From contig NZ_JNZY01000034.1 of NCBI RefSeq assembly GCF_000717655.1, positions 26,888 to 90,887 on the forward strand: 64,000 bases of DNA. Direction: 5' to 3'. Below the pieces are notes generated by a model, which did not search any database, was not told the origin of the DNA, and saw only the letters and a list, made by a program, of their open reading frames with translations. The DNA is from Streptomyces katrae (lineage in GTDB: Bacteria; Actinomycetota; Actinomycetes; Streptomycetales; Streptomycetaceae). Position numbers and translations under genes: made by a program. Of this stretch, positions 1-15,298 are shown in pieces; positions within the stretch are counted from its first letter, which is position 1; the number at the start of each line of letters is the position of its first letter.

Positions 1-3000
1 AAGGAGCCGTTGAAGATGCCGGTGACCCGGTCGCCGGGGGCGAGGCCGGCCACGTCGTCCGCGACCTCCAGCACGATGCCCGCGCCCTCGCTGCCGAGCC
101 CGGAGTCGAAGTCCGTCCGGTCGATGAGGCCGAGGGCGATCGTGACGTCGCGGAAGTTGAGGCCGGCGGCCTGGACGGCGATGCGGACCTGCCCGGCCTC
201 CAGGGGCGCCTCCACCTCGGGGCACGGGACCCAGGTCAGGTTCTCCAGCGTGCCCGCCTTCGTGATGCCCAGCCGGTACGCGCCGTCGGCCGGCGGCTCG
301 AGCCGGTGGTCGGCGGGCGCGGCCTGCACCATCCGCGGCACGAGGGACGTACCGCCGCGCAGCGCCAGCTGGTCCTCACCGAGGGCGAGGGCGTCCGCGA
401 AGGCCGCCCACGAGCTGTCCTCGTCGTCGATGTCGACGAGCCGGAACCGGCCGGGGTGCTCGGTCTGGGCGGAGCGGATCAGGCCCCACACGGACGCGCC
501 GGGCAGGCTCTCGACGTCGTCGCCCGCGCCGGTGGCCTGCGCCAGGCGGGTGAGCACGACCAGCGTGGACGCGGCGAGCCGGTCCTCGGCGAGGAACTTC
601 TGGACGGTCTCCAGCACGTGCTTGCCGGCGTCGCCGACCGTGGTGAGCAGGTCGTCGCCGCCGGGGGCGACGGCGTCGTCGAGGCACAGGACGAGGTGGC
701 GGGGGGCGTCGGCGGTGAGGACCTCGCCGAGGGAGGCGTACAGCGAGACGCTGCCGTCGCCCGCGGCAACGAGCCGGGCGGCCCGGCCGGTCTCCGCGCC
801 GATGACGCCCCACTGCGCGCGGCCGGCGTCCGGCGCGGCCTCCGGGGCCGGGCGCCAGTCCAGTGCGTACAGGGACTGCTCGCGTCCGCCGCGTGCCGAG
901 CGGACCTGCTCGGCGCCGGCCGGCCGGAACGTCAGCGCGTCGACGTGGGCGATCTCGCGGCCGTGCTCGTCGGCGATCACGAGGGACACGACGCCTTCGG
1001 CGGCCGGGGTGAGCTTGACGCGCACGGTCGGGCCGCATTCCCCGGCGAGGTGCACGCCGGACCAGGCGAAGGGCATCCAGCCCTGGTCGCCCGTCACGGT
1101 GATGACGCCGCCGGCGACGACGGCGTGCAGCACGGTGTCGATCAGTGCCGGGTGCAGGGCGAACCCGCCGTCGGCGCCTTCCGGAAGGGTGGCGAGGGCG
1201 AACAGGTCGTCGCCCTTGCGCCAGACCTCGCGCAGGCCGCGGAACAGCGGGCCGTAGTCGAAGCCGCCGTCCGCGAGGGAGTCGTAGAGGCCGTCGAAGC
1301 CGATCTGCTCGGCCCCGGCCGGCGGCCACGCGGCGAGCGCGCGGGCGTCCTCGGCCCGGTCGGCGTCCTGCGGGGCGCCGGGCACCAGGGTGCCCATGGC
1401 GTGCCGGGTCCAGCCGCCGGCACCGGCGGCGTCCTCGGCGGGACGCGAGTACACGTCCAGGGAGCGGCGGCCGCTCTCGTCCGCGGCGCCGGCGACGACG
1501 CGCACCTGAACGTCGCCCGTGTCGGGGAGGATCAGCGGGACTTCGAGGGAGAGCTCCTCGACCGAGGCGCAGCCGACGTGTTCGCCCACCGACAGCGCCA
1601 GGTCCATGTAGGCGGTCGCCGGGACGACGACGGAGTCGAAGACGGCGTGGTCGGCGATCCACTCGTGGGTCCGCAGGGACCACAGGTCGGTGAAGACCAC
1701 CTCGTCGGTGCCGGGGTGCTCCACCACGGCGCCGAGCAGCGGGTGCTCCGCGGCGGACAGGCCGGCGGAGGTCACGTCCGCGGACGCGAGGCCCGACAGG
1801 AAGTCCATCCAGTAGCGCTGGTGCTGGAACGCGTACGTCGGGAGGTCGACGCGCTCCTGCGTGCCGAACAGGGCGGCCCAGTCCGCGGCGGCGCCCAGGA
1901 CGTGCAGCTCGGCGAGCGCGCCCGCCAGGCCCTGCGCGACACCGCGGTCGCGGCGCGACGAGGCCACGACGGCGGCGTCGTGCACGCCCTGCGCGGCGAA
2001 CGCGTCCTTGGTGAGGCCGGCGAGCGTGGAGCCCGGGCCGACCTCGACGAAGACGTTCGCGCCGGCCGCGCGGGCGCGCTCCACGGCGTCGTGGAAGCGC
2101 ACGGGCTCACGGACGTGGTCGACCCAGTGGGTGACGGACGTCAGCTCCTGGAGGGTCGCCTCGCGGCCCAGCAGCGTCGAGACGATCGGGACCGACAGCT
2201 CGCCGCCCATGGGCAGGGCGCGCAGCGCCCGTTCGAACTCTTCCAGGACCGGGCCCATCAGCGGGGAGTGGAACGCGTGGTCGACGGGGAGCAGCTTCGC
2301 CGACCGGCCGTCGGCGACGAGCCGGTCGCGCAGGTCGTGCACCTCGTCGCGCAGGCCCGAGACGACCACCGACTCCGGGCCGTTGACGGCGGCGATGCCG
2401 GTACGGGTGTACGGGCTCAGCAGCGCGGCGACTTCGGCTTCCGGGGCGCGGACCGCCAGCATGGCGCCGGGCTCGGTGACGGCCTGCATGGTGCGGCCGC
2501 GGGCGGCCACGATGCGGGTCGCGGTGTCCAGGTCGAAGGCTCCGGACACGTGGGCGGCGGCGATCTCGCCGACGGAGTGGCCGATCAGGTGGGTCGGCTC
2601 GGGGCCGTACCGGCGCAGGAGCCGGTAGAGGGCGACCTGCAGGGCGAACAGCGCGGGCTGCATGACGTCCGTGCGCTCGCGGCCCTCGGGCTCGTCGGCG
2701 AGCAGGAGGGGCTTCAGCTCGAAGGGGAGGTGCGCGTCGAAGCGCGCGCAGACCTCGTCGAGGGCCTCGGCGAAGACGGGGAAGGTGTCGTACAGCTCGC
2801 GGGCCACACCGGTCCACTTCGAGCCCTGGCCCGGGAACATGAAGGCGAGGCCGCCCGGCTCGCCGGCCGCGCCGCGCACCACGGCGGGGGACTCGGCGCC
2901 CTCGGCCAGCTTCGCGAGGCCGTCCAGCAGGTCGTCCCGGCCGCTGCCCAGCACCACGGCGCGGTGCTCGAACTTCGCCCGGCCGGAGATCAGCGAGGCG

Positions 3001-4553
3001 CCGATGGCGGCGAGGTCCGCCGCCGGGTCGGCGGTGACGAACGCGCGCAGCTTTTCGGCCTGCGCCCGCAGCGCCTGCTCGGACCGCGCCGACAGGGCCC
3101 ACGGCACGAGGCCCGCAGCGCCGGCCGGCACGCGGTCGGCGGCGTCGGGGGCCGGCTGCGGCTCGGGGGCCTCCTCGAGGATGAGGTGCGCGTTGGTGCC
3201 GCTGGCGCCGAACGAGGACACGCCGGCCCGGCGGGGCCGGCCCGGGGCGGTGGTCCACTCGCGGGCCTCGGTCAGCAGCTCGACCGCTCCGGCCGTCCAG
3301 TCGACGTGCGTCGAGGGCTGGTCCACGTGCAGCGTCTTGGGCATCACGCCGCGCTGCATCGCCATGATCATCTTGATGATGCCGCCGACGCCGCCCGCCG
3401 CCTGGGTGTGGCCGATGTTCGACTTCAGGGAGCCCAGCCACAGCGGGTTGCCCGGCTCGCGCTCCTGCCCGTAGGTGGCCAGCAGCGCCTGCGCCTCGAT
3501 GGGGTCGCCGAGCGTGGTGCCGGTGCCGTGCGCCTCGACCACGTCGACGTCGCCGGCCTGGACGCGGGCGTTGGCCAGCGCGGCGCGGATGACCCGCTGC
3601 TGCGCCGGGCCGCTCGGTGCGGTCAGGCCGTTGGAGGCGCCGTCCTGGTTGACGGCGGAGCCGCGGATGACCGCCCAGATCTTGCGGCCGTTGCGCTGCG
3701 CGTCGGAGAGCCGCTCCAGGACCAGCATGCCGACGCCCTCGGAGAAGCCGGTGCCGTCCGCCGCGTCGGCGAACGCCTTGCACCGGCCGTCGGCCGCCAG
3801 GCCGCCCTGGCGCGCGAACTCGCGGAGCACCTGCGGCATCGCCATGACGGTGACGCCGCCGGCCAGCGCCAGGCCGCACTCGCCCTGGCGCAGCGACTGC
3901 ACCGCCTGGTGGACCGTCACCAGCGAGGAGGAGCACGCGGTGTCGGTGGACACCGCCGGCCCCTCCAGGCCCAGCGCGTACGACACGCGGCCGGACGCGA
4001 CGCTCAGCAGGGAGCCGGTCTGCGCGTAGCCCGAGATGTTCTCGGGGGTGAAGTAGTGGTTGCCGTACCCGAAGTAGGCGAGGCCGGCGAAGACGCCGGT
4101 GCTGGTGCCGCGCAGGGAGTGCGGGTCGATGCCGGCCCGCTCCAGGGACTCCCACGAGGTCTCCAGCAGGAGCCGCTGCTGCGGGTCCGAGGCCAGCGCC
4201 TCGCGCGGGTTGATCTCGAAGAAGTCGGCGTCGAAGTCGCCCGCGTCGTGGAGGAAGCCTCCTTCCCGCGTGTAGCAGGTGCCCGGCCGCTCGCGCTGCG
4301 GGTCGTAGAGGTCCTCCAGGTCCCAGAAACGGTCCTCGGGGAACTCCGACACGACGTCCGCGCCCGCCTGCACCAGGTCCCACAGTGCTTCCGGGGACGC
4401 CGCCCCGCCCGGGAAGCGGCAGGCCACACCCACCACCGCGATGGGCTCGGCGGCGGCCTCGGTCAGCTCCTTCAGGCGCTTGCGCGTTTCGATCAGCTCG
4501 ATCGACGTCCGCTTGAGGTACTCGAGAACTTCGGCGTTGTTGTCGTTTGTCAT
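1..4553 (-). CDS. Modular type I PKS, reducing extension module (partial)
   Basis: Polyketide synthase module whose C-terminal part runs off the left edge. Order seen: N-terminal coiled-coil docking segment (about residues 1-36), KS (TACSSS, HGTGT, KSNIGH all intact), AT, DH, a structural KR part, then the start of an ER. The AT has GHSVGE and HAFHS, the malonyl-CoA signature. The DH keeps the HPALID aspartate, but its first motif reads [10 protein letters not shown], with Asp where the family has Gly. The start is ATG at 4553 behind GGGGAG, 9 bp after the stop of the upstream PKS gene. A full DH-ER-KR set would give a saturated two-carbon extension. The KR and ACP are not visible, so complete reduction is inferred. 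Last of three collinear PKS genes in the window. Confidence 0.93.
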   Translation of the reverse strand, partial: MTNDNNAEVLEYLKRTSIELIETRKRLKELTEAAAEPIAVVGVACRFPGGAASPEALWDLVQAGADVVSEFPEDRFWDLEDLYDPQRERPGTCYTREGGFLHDAGDFDADFFEINPREALASDPQQRLLLETSWESLERAGIDPHSLRGTSTGVFAGLAYFGYGNHYFTPENISGYAQTGSLLSVASGRVSYALGLEGPAVSTDTACSSSLVTVHQAVQSLRQGECGLALAGGVTVMAMPQVLREFARQGGLAADGRCKAFADAADGTGFSEGVGMLVLERLSDAQRNGRKIWAVIRGSAVNQDGASNGLTAPSGPAQQRVIRAALANARVQAGDVDVVEAHGTGTTLGDPIEAQALLATYGQEREPGNPLWLGSLKSNIGHTQAAGGVGGIIKMIMAMQRGVMPKTLHVDQPSTHVDWTAGAVELLTEAREWTTAPGRPRRAGVSSFGASGTNAHLILEEAPEPQPAPDAADRVPAGAAGLVPWALSARSEQALRAQAEKLRAFVTADPAADLAAIGASLISGRAKFEHRAVVLGSGRDDLLDGLAKLAEGAESPAVVRGAAGEPGGLAFMFPGQGSKWTGVARELYDTFPVFAEALDEVCARFDAHLPFELKPLLLADEPEGRERTDVMQPALFALQVALYRLLRRYGPEPTHLIGHSVGEIAAAHVSGAFDLDTATRIVAARGRTMQAVTEPGAMLAVRAPEAEVAALLSPYTRTGIAAVNGPESVVVSGLRDEVHDLRDRLVADGRSAKLLPVDHAFHSPLMGPVLEEFERALRALPMGGELSVPIVSTLLGREATLQELTSVTHWVDHVREPVRFHDAVERARAAGANVFVEVGPGSTLAGLTKDAFAAQGVHDAAVVASSRRDRGVAQGLAGALAELHVLGAAADWAALFGTQERVDLPTYAFQHQRYWMDFLSGLASADVTSAGLSAAEHPLLGAVVEHPGTDEVVFTDLWSLRTHEWIADHAVFDSVVVPATAYMDLALSVGEHVGCASVEELSLEVPLILPDTGDVQVRVVAGAADESGRRSLDVYSRPAEDAAGAGGWTRHAMGTLVPGAPQDADRAEDARALAAWPPAGAEQIGFDGLYDSLADGGFDYGPLFRGLREVWRKGDDLFALATLPEGADGGFALHPALIDTVLHAVVAGGVITVTGDQGWMPFAWSGVHLAGECGPTVRVKLTPAAEGVVSLVIADEHGREIAHVDALTFRPAGAEQVRSARGGREQSLYALDWRPAPEAAPDAGRAQWGVIGAETGRAARLVAAGDGSVSLYASLGEVLTADAPRHLVLCLDDAVAPGGDDLLTTVGDAGKHVLETVQKFLAEDRLAASTLVVLTRLAQATGAGDDVESLPGASVWGLIRSAQTEHPGRFRLVDIDDEDSSWAAFADALALGEDQLALRGGTSLVPRMVQAAPADHRLEPPADGAYRLGITKAGTLENLTWVPCPEVEAPLEAGQVRIAVQAAGLNFRDVTIALGLIDRTDFDSGLGSEGAGIVLEVADDVAGLAPGDRVTGIFNGS

Positions 4554-4562
4554 CGCTCTCCC

Positions 4563-7500
4563 CTAGCCGAGCTCTTTGTCCAGTAGCGCGAGAAGGTCTC
4601 CCGCCGAGGCCGAACTGATCTGGTCCACGATGCCGACCGGTGCTCCGGCGCTCACCAGCGAACGGACCCGGCCCTGCAGCTCGGCGAGCAGAGTGGAAAT
4701 GGTGTTCTTGTCCTCGTCCGCGAGCACGAGGAACGCCTCCTCCAGCCGGGCGCCCAGTCCGTTGATCTCCTTGGCCAGGTGATCGGCCGGAGACTGCGGG
4801 GCGGCAGCGGAGTCGGGGGTGATGCGCGCGTTCAGGAACTGCGCGAGGGCGGTGGGGTTCGGGTGGTCGAACACCAGCGTGGAGGGCAGCTTCAGGCCGG
4901 TCACGGCCGACAGCTTGTTGCGCAGCTCCAGCGCGGTGAGCGAGTCGATCCCCAGTTTCCTGAACGTCGCGGCGGGGGTGATCCGCCGGGCGTCCGGGTG
5001 GCCGAGGACGATCGCCGTCTGCGTCCGGACGGCATCGAGCAGCACCGCCTCCGCCTCGGCCGGCGCCAGCGACGCCAGCTGCTGCGCGAGCCCGTTGTCG
5101 GTGGACTCCCGGTTCCCCGGTCCGCCGGGTCCGCCAGGCGTCCCGGCCAGCGCGCGAAGGAGCGGTGAAGCCGCGCCCGGCGCCGCGAGGTCCAGCCGCG
5201 CCGGCACCAGGACCGGCTCGGCGAGCGAGATCGCCGCGTCGAAGAGCGCGAGGCCCTCCTGCGAGGCCATCGGCAGCACGCCCTGGCGCTGGAGGCGTAC
5301 GACGTCCGTGTCGCCGATGTCGGCGACCATCTCGCTGCGTTCGGCCCAGAAGCCCCAGCACAGCGAGGTGGCCGGCAGGCCCTCGGCCCGGCGGGCCTCC
5401 GCGAGGCCGTTGAGGAAGGCGTTGGCCGCCGCGTAGTTGGCCTGTCCTGCCGTCCCGAGCACGCTCGCGATCGAGGAGAACAGCACGAACGCGGACAGGT
5501 CCAGCCGGCGGGTCAGCTCGTGCAGGTGCCAGGCACCGTGCACCTTGGGCGCGAGGACCGTGTTCACGCGGTCCTCGGTCAGCGCCTCGACGACGCCGTC
5601 GGCCAGCACGCCCGCGCAGTGGATCACCGCGGTCAGCGGGTGCTCGGACGGCACCGCGGCGATGAGCTCGGCGACGGCATCACGGCTCGCCACGTCGCAG
5701 GCCACGATCTCGACCTGGGCTCCCGCCCCCGTCAGCTCCTCCTGCAGCCCTGCCGCCGAAGGGGCCGCCAGGCCCCGCCTGCTGGTCAGCACCAGCCGGC
5801 GCACGCCGTGCTGCCGGACGAGGTGCCGGGCCAGCATCGCGCCCAGGCCGCTGGTGCCACCGGTGATCAGTACCGTCCCGGCCCCGAGGGCGGGCATCTC
5901 TTCCGCCCCGCCGACGGATCCGTGACCGGCGGACGCAGCGTGGGCGCGGGCCAGTTCCGGGGTGGTCACCTCGCCGCCCCGGATCTTGAGCTGGAGTTCC
6001 CCGGTGTCCGCCGCCGCCGGGACGCAGGCCCACGAGGCGGGCCGGCCGTCCGTGTCCACGAGCGTGAACCGGCCCGGGTTCTCGGTCTGTGCGGTGCGTA
6101 CGAACCCCCAGACCGCGGTGGCCGCGGGGTCGGGGCGGGGCACGTGCTCGTCGTGGATCGCGTCCTGCGTCACGACGACCAGGCGCGAATCGGCGAACCG
6201 GTCGTCGGCGAGCCACTCCTGCGTCCACCGCAGCACACGGTGGAGGTTCCGCTCGACGGCGGCGGGCGTGTCCTCGCCGTCCGCGCCCGCCGGGTCGACG
6301 GCGGCGATGACGAGCGGGGGTATCCCGCCGTCGGAGGCGGCGAGTTGCCCGAGGTCGGCGAAGACCTCTGCGCCCGGTGCCGGTTCCGCGGCGGGTGCGC
6401 CCAGTACCGCGTACCGGACCGTGGCGCGACCGGAGGGGACCGGGAGGGGGGCCCAGTCCACCCGGAACAGCGCGTCCTGGTGGTCGAAGCTCAGCGCGGT
6501 CAGCTTCTGGACGTCCGCGGGCCGCAGGGTCAGCGATTCGATGCCGCCGACGGGCGCTCCGTTCGCGTCCGCGAGGGTCACGGACAGCGCGTTCTCCCCT
6601 GCGGGCGCCATACGGACGCGCAGCACGGCCGGGGCGGCGGAGTTCACGCGCAGCCCCGTGCAGCGGAACGGCAGCCAGCCCTCGGGCCGGGAGCCGTCCA
6701 CGAACTGCCCCAGCCCGACCGGCAGCAGCGCGGCGTGGAGCAGCGCCGGGTGGATCCGGTACCGGCTCCGGTCCGCGCCTTCGGCGGCGGGCAGCTCCAC
6801 CTCCGCGAACAGGGCGTCGCCGTGGCGCCAGACCTTCTGCAGACCGCGGAACAGGGGCCCGTAGCCGAACCCGAGGGCCGACAGCCGGGCGTACTCGTCC
6901 TCGAAGGGCACGGCGACCGCGCCCGCGGGAGGCCACGCGAGGAGGCTCTCCTCCGCGGGGGTCCGGCCGGTGGCGGACCCGACGACGCCGACGGCGTTGC
7001 GCGTCCACTCGGTCTCGCCCTCGCCGCGGGAGTGCACGCTGATCACGCTCTTGGCGTCGACCACGACGCGGATCTCGCGCTCGGCCGTTCGGGAGAGCAC
7101 CAGCGGCGTCTCCAGGGTGAGTTCTTCGACGACGTCGGCCCCCGCCTTGTGCGCGGCCCAGACCGCCGTCTCCAGCAGCGCCGTCGCCGGCACCAGGACG
7201 GCGCCGTGGACCACGTGGTCGGCGAGCCAGGGGTGGCGCTCCAGGGACAGGCGCCCGCTGCCCACCACGCCGCCGTTCTCTCCGTCGTCGGGCAGGTCGA
7301 TCACGGCGTCGAGCAGCGGGTGGTCCGACGTGCTCCCGGCGGTGGTGGTCTCGTCGGGGGCGTTCAGCCAGTAGCGCTGTCGCTGGAAGGCGTACGTGGG
7401 CAGCTCGACCCACGGGCCGTCCCAGCCCTGGAACGCCTTCTCCCACGGCACGTCGGCGCCGGCCACGAAGGCCTCGGCCGCCGACCGGTGGAAGCGCGCG

Positions 7501-10103
7501 AGGCCGCCCTCGCCGCGGCGCAGGGTGCCCACGACGGCGGCCTCGACGCCCGCGCCGTCCAGGGTCTGTTCGACACCGATCGTCAGTACGGGGTGGGCGG
7601 ACGCCTCGACGAAGAAGCGGAAGCCCTGTTCGGCCAGGGCCCGGGTCGCCTCCTCGAAGCGGACCGTCTGCCGCAGGTTGGTGTACCAGTACTCGGCGTC
7701 CATGCAGGTCGTGTCCAGCCAGTCGGCCGTCACGGTCGAGAAGAACGGCACCTCGGCGGTACGCGGCCGGAGCCCCGCCAGCACCCGGCGCAGTTCGCCT
7801 TCGATGCCCTCCACGTGCCGCGAGTGCGAGGCGTAGTCCACCGGAACCCGGCGGGCCCGCACCTCGTCCGCCTCGCAGGCGGCGAGCAGTGCATCGAGCT
7901 CGGCCACGTCGCCCGACACCACGACGGACGAGGGCCCGTTGACGGCCGCGACGGACAGCCCGTCCGTCAGGCGTGCGCGCACGTCCTGGACCGGGAGCGC
8001 GACCGACACCATGCCGCCGCGCCCGGACAGGGCCAGGATCGCCTTCGAGCGGAGCGCCACCACCTTCGCGGCGTCCTCGATCGACAGGGCGCCGGCGACG
8101 CACGCGGCGGCGATCTCGCCCTGGGAGTGGCCCACGACGGCCGCGGGCTGCACCCCGAACGAGTGCCACACCTCGGCCAGGGACACCATCACGGCCCACA
8201 GCACCGGCTGTACGACGTCCACGCGCTCCAGGGCGTCGGCGTCGCCGAGCACGTCGTGGAGGGACCAGTCGACGTGCGGCGACAGCGCGTCCGCGCACTC
8301 CTGCATGCGGGCCGCGAACACCGGGGAGGACTCCCACAGCTCGCGTCCCATTCCGATCCACTGCGACCCCTGGCCGGGGAAGACGAACACCGTCTTGCCC
8401 ACCGGCTTCGCGACTCCGGACACCACACCGGCGGCGCCGCTCTCGTCACCCGCGGCAGCGGCGGTCAGGGCGGCGAGCAGTTCGTCGCGGTCGGCGCCGA
8501 TGACCACCTGGCGGTGCTCGAACAGCGATCGCGTCTTCACCAGCGCATGTCCCACGCCCGCGAGCGGGAGGTCCGCGTCCGCCGCCACGCTGTCGCGCAG
8601 CCGCAGCGCCTGCTCGCGCAGCGCCTCCGCGGACCGGGCGGACAGCACCCACGGCACCGCGGCGGGAGCCGGAGCGGCGGTGGGCTGCTCCTCGGGTGCC
8701 TGCTCGACGGCCTCGGGTGCCTGCTCGAGGATCAGGTGCGCGTTGGTGCCGCTGATGCCGAAGGCGGAGACGCCGGCCCGCCGGGGGCGTCCCGGTGCGC
8801 TGGTCCACTCCCGGGCCTCGGTCAGCAGCTCGACCGCACCGGACGTCCAGTCCACGTGCGTCGACGGACGGTCCACGTGGAGGGTCTTGGGCAGCACGCC
8901 GTGGCGCAGCGCCATCGTCATCTTGATGACGGCGCCGACGCCTGCGGCGGCCTGCGTGTGGCCGATGTTGGACTTCAGCGAGCCCAGCCACAGCGGGCTG
9001 TCCTGCTCGCGGTCCTGCCCGTAGGTGGCGAGCAGCGCTTCGGCCTCCATGGGGTCGCCCAGCCTGGTGCCGGTGCCGTGCGCCTCCACCGCGTCCACGT
9101 CGCTCGCCTGCAGCCCGGCATCGGCCAGGGCTGCCCGGATGACGCGGCGCTGGGCCAGTTCGTTCGGCGCGCTGAGGCCGTTGGAGGCCCCGTCCTGGTT
9201 GGTCGCCGAGCCGCGGATCACGGCCAGGATGCGGCGCCCGTTGCGCCGGGCGTCCGAGAGGCGCTCGAGGACGAGCACGCCGGCGCCCTCGGAGAAGCCG
9301 GTGCCGTCGGCCGCGTCCGCGAACGCCTTGCACCGTGCGTCGTCCGACAGGCCGCGCTGGCGGCCCATCTCCACGAGCAGGCCCGGGGTCGGCATGGCCG
9401 ACGCTCCGCCGGCCAGCGCCAGGGTGCACTCCCCGGACCGCAGGGAGCGGACGGCCTGGTGGACGGCGACGAGCGACGAGGAGCACGCGGTGTCGGTGGA
9501 CACCGCCGGGCCCTCCAGGCCCAGCGTGTACGACACGCGGCCCGAGGCGACGCTCGGGAGCGTGCCGGTGAGCTGGAAGCCCTCGACCTCGCCGGCTGCC
9601 GCGCCGCCCATCCGCGGGCCGTAGTCGGTGGTGTAGATGCCGGTGAACACGCCGGTCGCCGAGCCGCGCAGCGCGGCCGGGTCGATGCCCGCCCGCTCCA
9701 GCGCCTCCCACGTCGTCTCCAGCAGCAGCCGCTGCTGCGGGTCCATCGCGAGCGCCTCGCGCGGGCTGATGCCGAAGAACGGCGCGTCGAACTCCGCGAG
9801 GTCGTGCAGGAATCCGCCCGAGCGCGTGTTCGTCGTCCCGGGCGTCCCGGGATCCTCGGAGTACAGGGCCTCCAGGTCCCATCCGCGGTCCGCCGGGAAC
9901 TCGGTGATCGCGTCCACACCGTCGGACACGACTCCCCACAGCCCTTCGGGGGACGTCACCCCACCCGGGAAACGACACCCCATACCCACGACCGCGATGG
10001 GCTCGCGTGCGGACTCCTCCAGCTCGCGCACCCGCTCGCGCAGGTCCTGCGCATCGCCGACGGCGCGTCGCAAGTAGGACCGGAGCTTGTCGACATCCTC
10101 CAC
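4563..10103 (-). CDS. Modular type I PKS, KS-AT-DH(inactive?)-KR-ACP
   Basis: Single extension module of about 1846 aa. The N-terminal docking helices ([11 protein letters not shown]) are followed by KS (TACSSS active Cys, HGTGT, KSNIGH), AT, DH, KR, ACP (LGIDSLT phosphopantetheine Ser) and a C-terminal helical docking tail. The AT shows GHSQGE and YASH, the methylmalonyl-CoA signature. The DH has the His motif [10 protein letters not shown], but the second motif reads [10 protein letters not shown]: the catalytic Asp is His, so dehydration is probably lost and a beta-hydroxyl is kept. The KR has GGTSGLG, a LAD variant of the B-type LDD motif, and Ser/Tyr of the active site (FSSIAS, NYAAANA). 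I chose GTG at 10103 because GGGGGAGG lies just upstream; a TTG at 10118 is in frame. It receives the chain from the KSQ loader. Confidence 0.93.
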   Translation of the reverse strand: MEDVDKLRSYLRRAVGDAQDLRERVRELEESAREPIAVVGMGCRFPGGVTSPEGLWGVVSDGVDAITEFPADRGWDLEALYSEDPGTPGTTNTRSGGFLHDLAEFDAPFFGISPREALAMDPQQRLLLETTWEALERAGIDPAALRGSATGVFTGIYTTDYGPRMGGAAAGEVEGFQLTGTLPSVASGRVSYTLGLEGPAVSTDTACSSSLVAVHQAVRSLRSGECTLALAGGASAMPTPGLLVEMGRQRGLSDDARCKAFADAADGTGFSEGAGVLVLERLSDARRNGRRILAVIRGSATNQDGASNGLSAPNELAQRRVIRAALADAGLQASDVDAVEAHGTGTRLGDPMEAEALLATYGQDREQDSPLWLGSLKSNIGHTQAAAGVGAVIKMTMALRHGVLPKTLHVDRPSTHVDWTSGAVELLTEAREWTSAPGRPRRAGVSAFGISGTNAHLILEQAPEAVEQAPEEQPTAAPAPAAVPWVLSARSAEALREQALRLRDSVAADADLPLAGVGHALVKTRSLFEHRQVVIGADRDELLAALTAAAAGDESGAAGVVSGVAKPVGKTVFVFPGQGSQWIGMGRELWESSPVFAARMQECADALSPHVDWSLHDVLGDADALERVDVVQPVLWAVMVSLAEVWHSFGVQPAAVVGHSQGEIAAACVAGALSIEDAAKVVALRSKAILALSGRGGMVSVALPVQDVRARLTDGLSVAAVNGPSSVVVSGDVAELDALLAACEADEVRARRVPVDYASHSRHVEGIEGELRRVLAGLRPRTAEVPFFSTVTADWLDTTCMDAEYWYTNLRQTVRFEEATRALAEQGFRFFVEASAHPVLTIGVEQTLDGAGVEAAVVGTLRRGEGGLARFHRSAAEAFVAGADVPWEKAFQGWDGPWVELPTYAFQRQRYWLNAPDETTTAGSTSDHPLLDAVIDLPDDGENGGVVGSGRLSLERHPWLADHVVHGAVLVPATALLETAVWAAHKAGADVVEELTLETPLVLSRTAEREIRVVVDAKSVISVHSRGEGETEWTRNAVGVVGSATGRTPAEESLLAWPPAGAVAVPFEDEYARLSALGFGYGPLFRGLQKVWRHGDALFAEVELPAAEGADRSRYRIHPALLHAALLPVGLGQFVDGSRPEGWLPFRCTGLRVNSAAPAVLRVRMAPAGENALSVTLADANGAPVGGIESLTLRPADVQKLTALSFDHQDALFRVDWAPLPVPSGRATVRYAVLGAPAAEPAPGAEVFADLGQLAASDGGIPPLVIAAVDPAGADGEDTPAAVERNLHRVLRWTQEWLADDRFADSRLVVVTQDAIHDEHVPRPDPAATAVWGFVRTAQTENPGRFTLVDTDGRPASWACVPAAADTGELQLKIRGGEVTTPELARAHAASAGHGSVGGAEEMPALGAGTVLITGGTSGLGAMLARHLVRQHGVRRLVLTSRRGLAAPSAAGLQEELTGAGAQVEIVACDVASRDAVAELIAAVPSEHPLTAVIHCAGVLADGVVEALTEDRVNTVLAPKVHGAWHLHELTRRLDLSAFVLFSSIASVLGTAGQANYAAANAFLNGLAEARRAEGLPATSLCWGFWAERSEMVADIGDTDVVRLQRQGVLPMASQEGLALFDAAISLAEPVLVPARLDLAAPGAASPLLRALAGTPGGPGGPGNRESTDNGLAQQLASLAPAEAEAVLLDAVRTQTAIVLGHPDARRITPAATFRKLGIDSLTALELRNKLSAVTGLKLPSTLVFDHPNPTALAQFLNARITPDSAAAPQSPADHLAKEINGLGARLEEAFLVLADEDKNTISTLLAELQGRVRSLVSAGAPVGIVDQISSASAGDLLALLDKELG

Positions 10104-10144
10104 CAGGGCCTCCCCCAACCAGTGACTCAGAAGAACAGGTGTGG

Positions 10145-13264
<3,120 letters not shown>

Positions 13265-13313
13265 ACGAATTCCTTCCGGTTCCCTCGGAATGCTCTTGCG
13301 GGCTGCACTGCTT

Positions 13314-14051
13314 TCATCGCCGGCCGGTCAGAATTTTCTGCAGCTCTTCCGGCGCGTCCATGAAGTCGTAGTGGCCGCCGTCGACGACCCGGAATTCGAC
13401 CGAATCCGAGTACCGGCGCCATCCCTGGAGCTCGTCGAGGCTCACGTCGGGGTCGTCCTGCCAGTGCAGGACGACGATGGGGCAGTCCACCTTGACCGGC
13501 TCGGGCCGCCGGTACGCGCCCGCGGCCGCGTGGTCGCGGAGCAGCACGAACATGCCCATGTCGATCATGTCCGGCCGCGGCTCGATCCCGCGGCTGCGGA
13601 CGAACGACTCCAGCTCGGCGCGCAGCTCCGGCTCGGTCATCGTGAGCATCCGGTCGCGCGAGGCGTCGTGCGGGGCCGGCTGGCCCGACACGACGAGGCA
13701 GTCCGGGCCGCGCAGGCCGCGCTCGGCGAGCAGGAGGACGGTCTCGTACGCCGGCATCGCACCGGCGCAGTGCGCGAAGAACGCGTACGGGCGGTCGAGC
13801 AGCGGCTCCAGCGGTTCGACCAGGCTCGCTGCCAGGTTCTCGTACGTGCCGAAGTGCGGGTGGCCCAGCCGGTTCTCGCGGCCGGGGAACTGCACGGGGC
13901 AGATCTCGGCGTCGTCGATCACGGCCGGCCAGGCGCTGAACGCCGAAGCCCCGGACCCGGAGAAGGGGAAGCAGAAGATCCGGGCGGGGTGGTCGGCGGA
14001 GGGCGGCCGGACGAACCACGGCGAGGTGGCGGTGGTGGTGCCGGTGGTCAT
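13314..14051 (-). CDS. Alpha/beta-hydrolase thioesterase-like protein with Cys nucleophile, possible aminoacyl shuttle
   Basis: 245-aa protein of the type II thioesterase fold (FCFPFSGSG near the N-terminus, PGRE, C-terminal GGHYDFM histidine). The nucleophile elbow reads AHCAG, where type II thioesterases have GHSxG, so the catalytic Ser is Cys. Cys-type relatives such as SyrC and CmaE (from memory) move aminoacyl groups between carrier proteins rather than hydrolysing them. The gene follows a free carrier protein and a P450. Its ATG overlaps the P450 stop by 4 bp, so the three are translationally coupled. I infer that it transfers the P450-oxidised aminoacyl unit from the free carrier to an NRPS module. 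A plain editing thioesterase with an altered nucleophile is the alternative. Confidence 0.85.
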   Translation of the reverse strand: MTTGTTTATSPWFVRPPSADHPARIFCFPFSGSGASAFSAWPAVIDDAEICPVQFPGRENRLGHPHFGTYENLAASLVEPLEPLLDRPYAFFAHCAGAMPAYETVLLLAERGLRGPDCLVVSGQPAPHDASRDRMLTMTEPELRAELESFVRSRGIEPRPDMIDMGMFVLLRDHAAAGAYRRPEPVKVDCPIVVLHWQDDPDVSLDELQGWRRYSDSVEFRVVDGGHYDFMDAPEELQKILTGRR

Positions 14052-15298
14052 GGCGTCTGCCGTTTCTTGCCGACGATGGGGAGGTGGGTCATCCCGGCGA
14101 TGAAGTACGACCGCAGGTGCTGCGGTTCACCGGCGAGCTCGATCGATTCGAAGCGCTGGAGCAGCTCCTCGAAGAAGATGCGCAGCGTCATCCGGGCGAG
14201 CGGCGCCCCGATGCAGAAGTGCGTCCCGAACCCGAACGCGGCCTGGCGCTTGGCGCCTTCGCGCGTGATGTCGAACGTGTGCGGGTCGGGGAACAGGGAC
14301 TCGTCCCGGTTGGCCGAGCCGATCCACGCGACGACCGCGCCGCCGGCCGGGATCACGCCCCCGCCGATCTCGACGTCGTCCACCGCGTAGCGCATGAAGT
14401 TGCACGCGGCCGACGTCCAGCGCAGCCCTTCCTCGACCAGGTTCGGGACCAGCGAAAGGTCGGCCGCCGCCTTGTCGTACTGCACGGGCCGCTCGATGAG
14501 CGCCTGCACGGTGCCCGAGACGGTGTGCGGCGTCGTCACGTTGGCGCCCAGGAGGATGCTGTAGCCGTCGAGGGCGATCTCCTCGTCGGAGAGCGGAGTG
14601 CCTCCCGGAGCGACGCTCATGAGGTGGTGGAGCAGGCTCTCGCCCTCCTCGCCGGTCTCCCGGCGGGTCTTGACCCACTCCTTGACGTAGGTGACGAGCT
14701 CGTGGTGGGAGATGGCCAGGGTCGCGGCCTCGCTGCCCATCTGGAAGTGCGGGTCCGAGGGAGCCGTCACCATCGCGGTCAGCTGGACGAGCTCGGCCCA
14801 GTCCTTCTCCGGGATGCCCAGGAGCGGGCCCGTGACCATCGCCGGCAGGAGCAGCGCCTTCTCGGCCAGGTCGAAGGTCTCCCCGTCGAGCGCCGGCTCG
14901 AGGAAGCCCACGACCGTGCGCCGGATCGAGTCCTCCCAGGACTTCACTGCGCGCGCCGTGAGCTTGGAGCCGAGCGGGCGGCGGACCTCGGTGTGCCGCG
15001 GCGGGTCGGTGGACGTCATCAGCACGCCGGCCGCGACGTCGTCCGTCCCGAGGTGGGTGGGCACGGTGCCGCGCTCGGAGGTGAACTCCCGGTGGTCGCT
15101 GAGCACGCGGCGGACGTCCTCGTAGCGGGTCACCGACCAGAACTCGCGGCCGTCCGGCAGGACCTGGTGGTGCAGGGGCCTCTCGGCCCGCATCACGTCC
15201 CAGATCGGGTGCGGATCGCCCGACGTGTAGAGGTCCAGGTCGAACAGGTCGACGCTGTCGAGGTCGATGTCGCGCCCGGGACCAGGCGTCAACCTCAC
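14048..15298 (-). CDS. Cytochrome P450
   Basis: 416-aa bacterial class P450. The haem loop FGFGTHFCIG carries the Cys ligand, EEGLRW supplies the ExxR of helix K, and helix I reads LLGANVTTPHT, with the conserved acidic/Thr pair altered relative to the common AGxDTT. It starts at GTG 15298, overlapping the TGA of the carrier protein gene (GTGA), and ends overlapping the start of the Cys-thioesterase gene. This tight carrier-P450-thioesterase cassette resembles NRPS systems in which a P450 beta-hydroxylates a carrier-bound amino acid, and, as I recall, the plyQ-plyR-plyS order of polyoxypeptin clusters. Hydroxylation of a carrier-bound amino acid is inferred; action on the polyketide chain cannot be excluded. 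Confidence 0.93.
   Translation of the reverse strand: MRLTPGPGRDIDLDSVDLFDLDLYTSGDPHPIWDVMRAERPLHHQVLPDGREFWSVTRYEDVRRVLSDHREFTSERGTVPTHLGTDDVAAGVLMTSTDPPRHTEVRRPLGSKLTARAVKSWEDSIRRTVVGFLEPALDGETFDLAEKALLLPAMVTGPLLGIPEKDWAELVQLTAMVTAPSDPHFQMGSEAATLAISHHELVTYVKEWVKTRRETGEEGESLLHHLMSVAPGGTPLSDEEIALDGYSILLGANVTTPHTVSGTVQALIERPVQYDKAAADLSLVPNLVEEGLRWTSAACNFMRYAVDDVEIGGGVIPAGGAVVAWIGSANRDESLFPDPHTFDITREGAKRQAAFGFGTHFCIGAPLARMTLRIFFEELLQRFESIELAGEPQHLRSYFIAGMTHLPIVGKKRQTP

Noticed and set aside
306..4586. Very long plus-strand open frame antisense to the left PKS gene
   Set aside because: The translation is Gly/Arg/Asp/Ala/Val-rich low complexity without family motifs, as expected from antisense of high-GC coding DNA. 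The minus strand carries a clear PKS.
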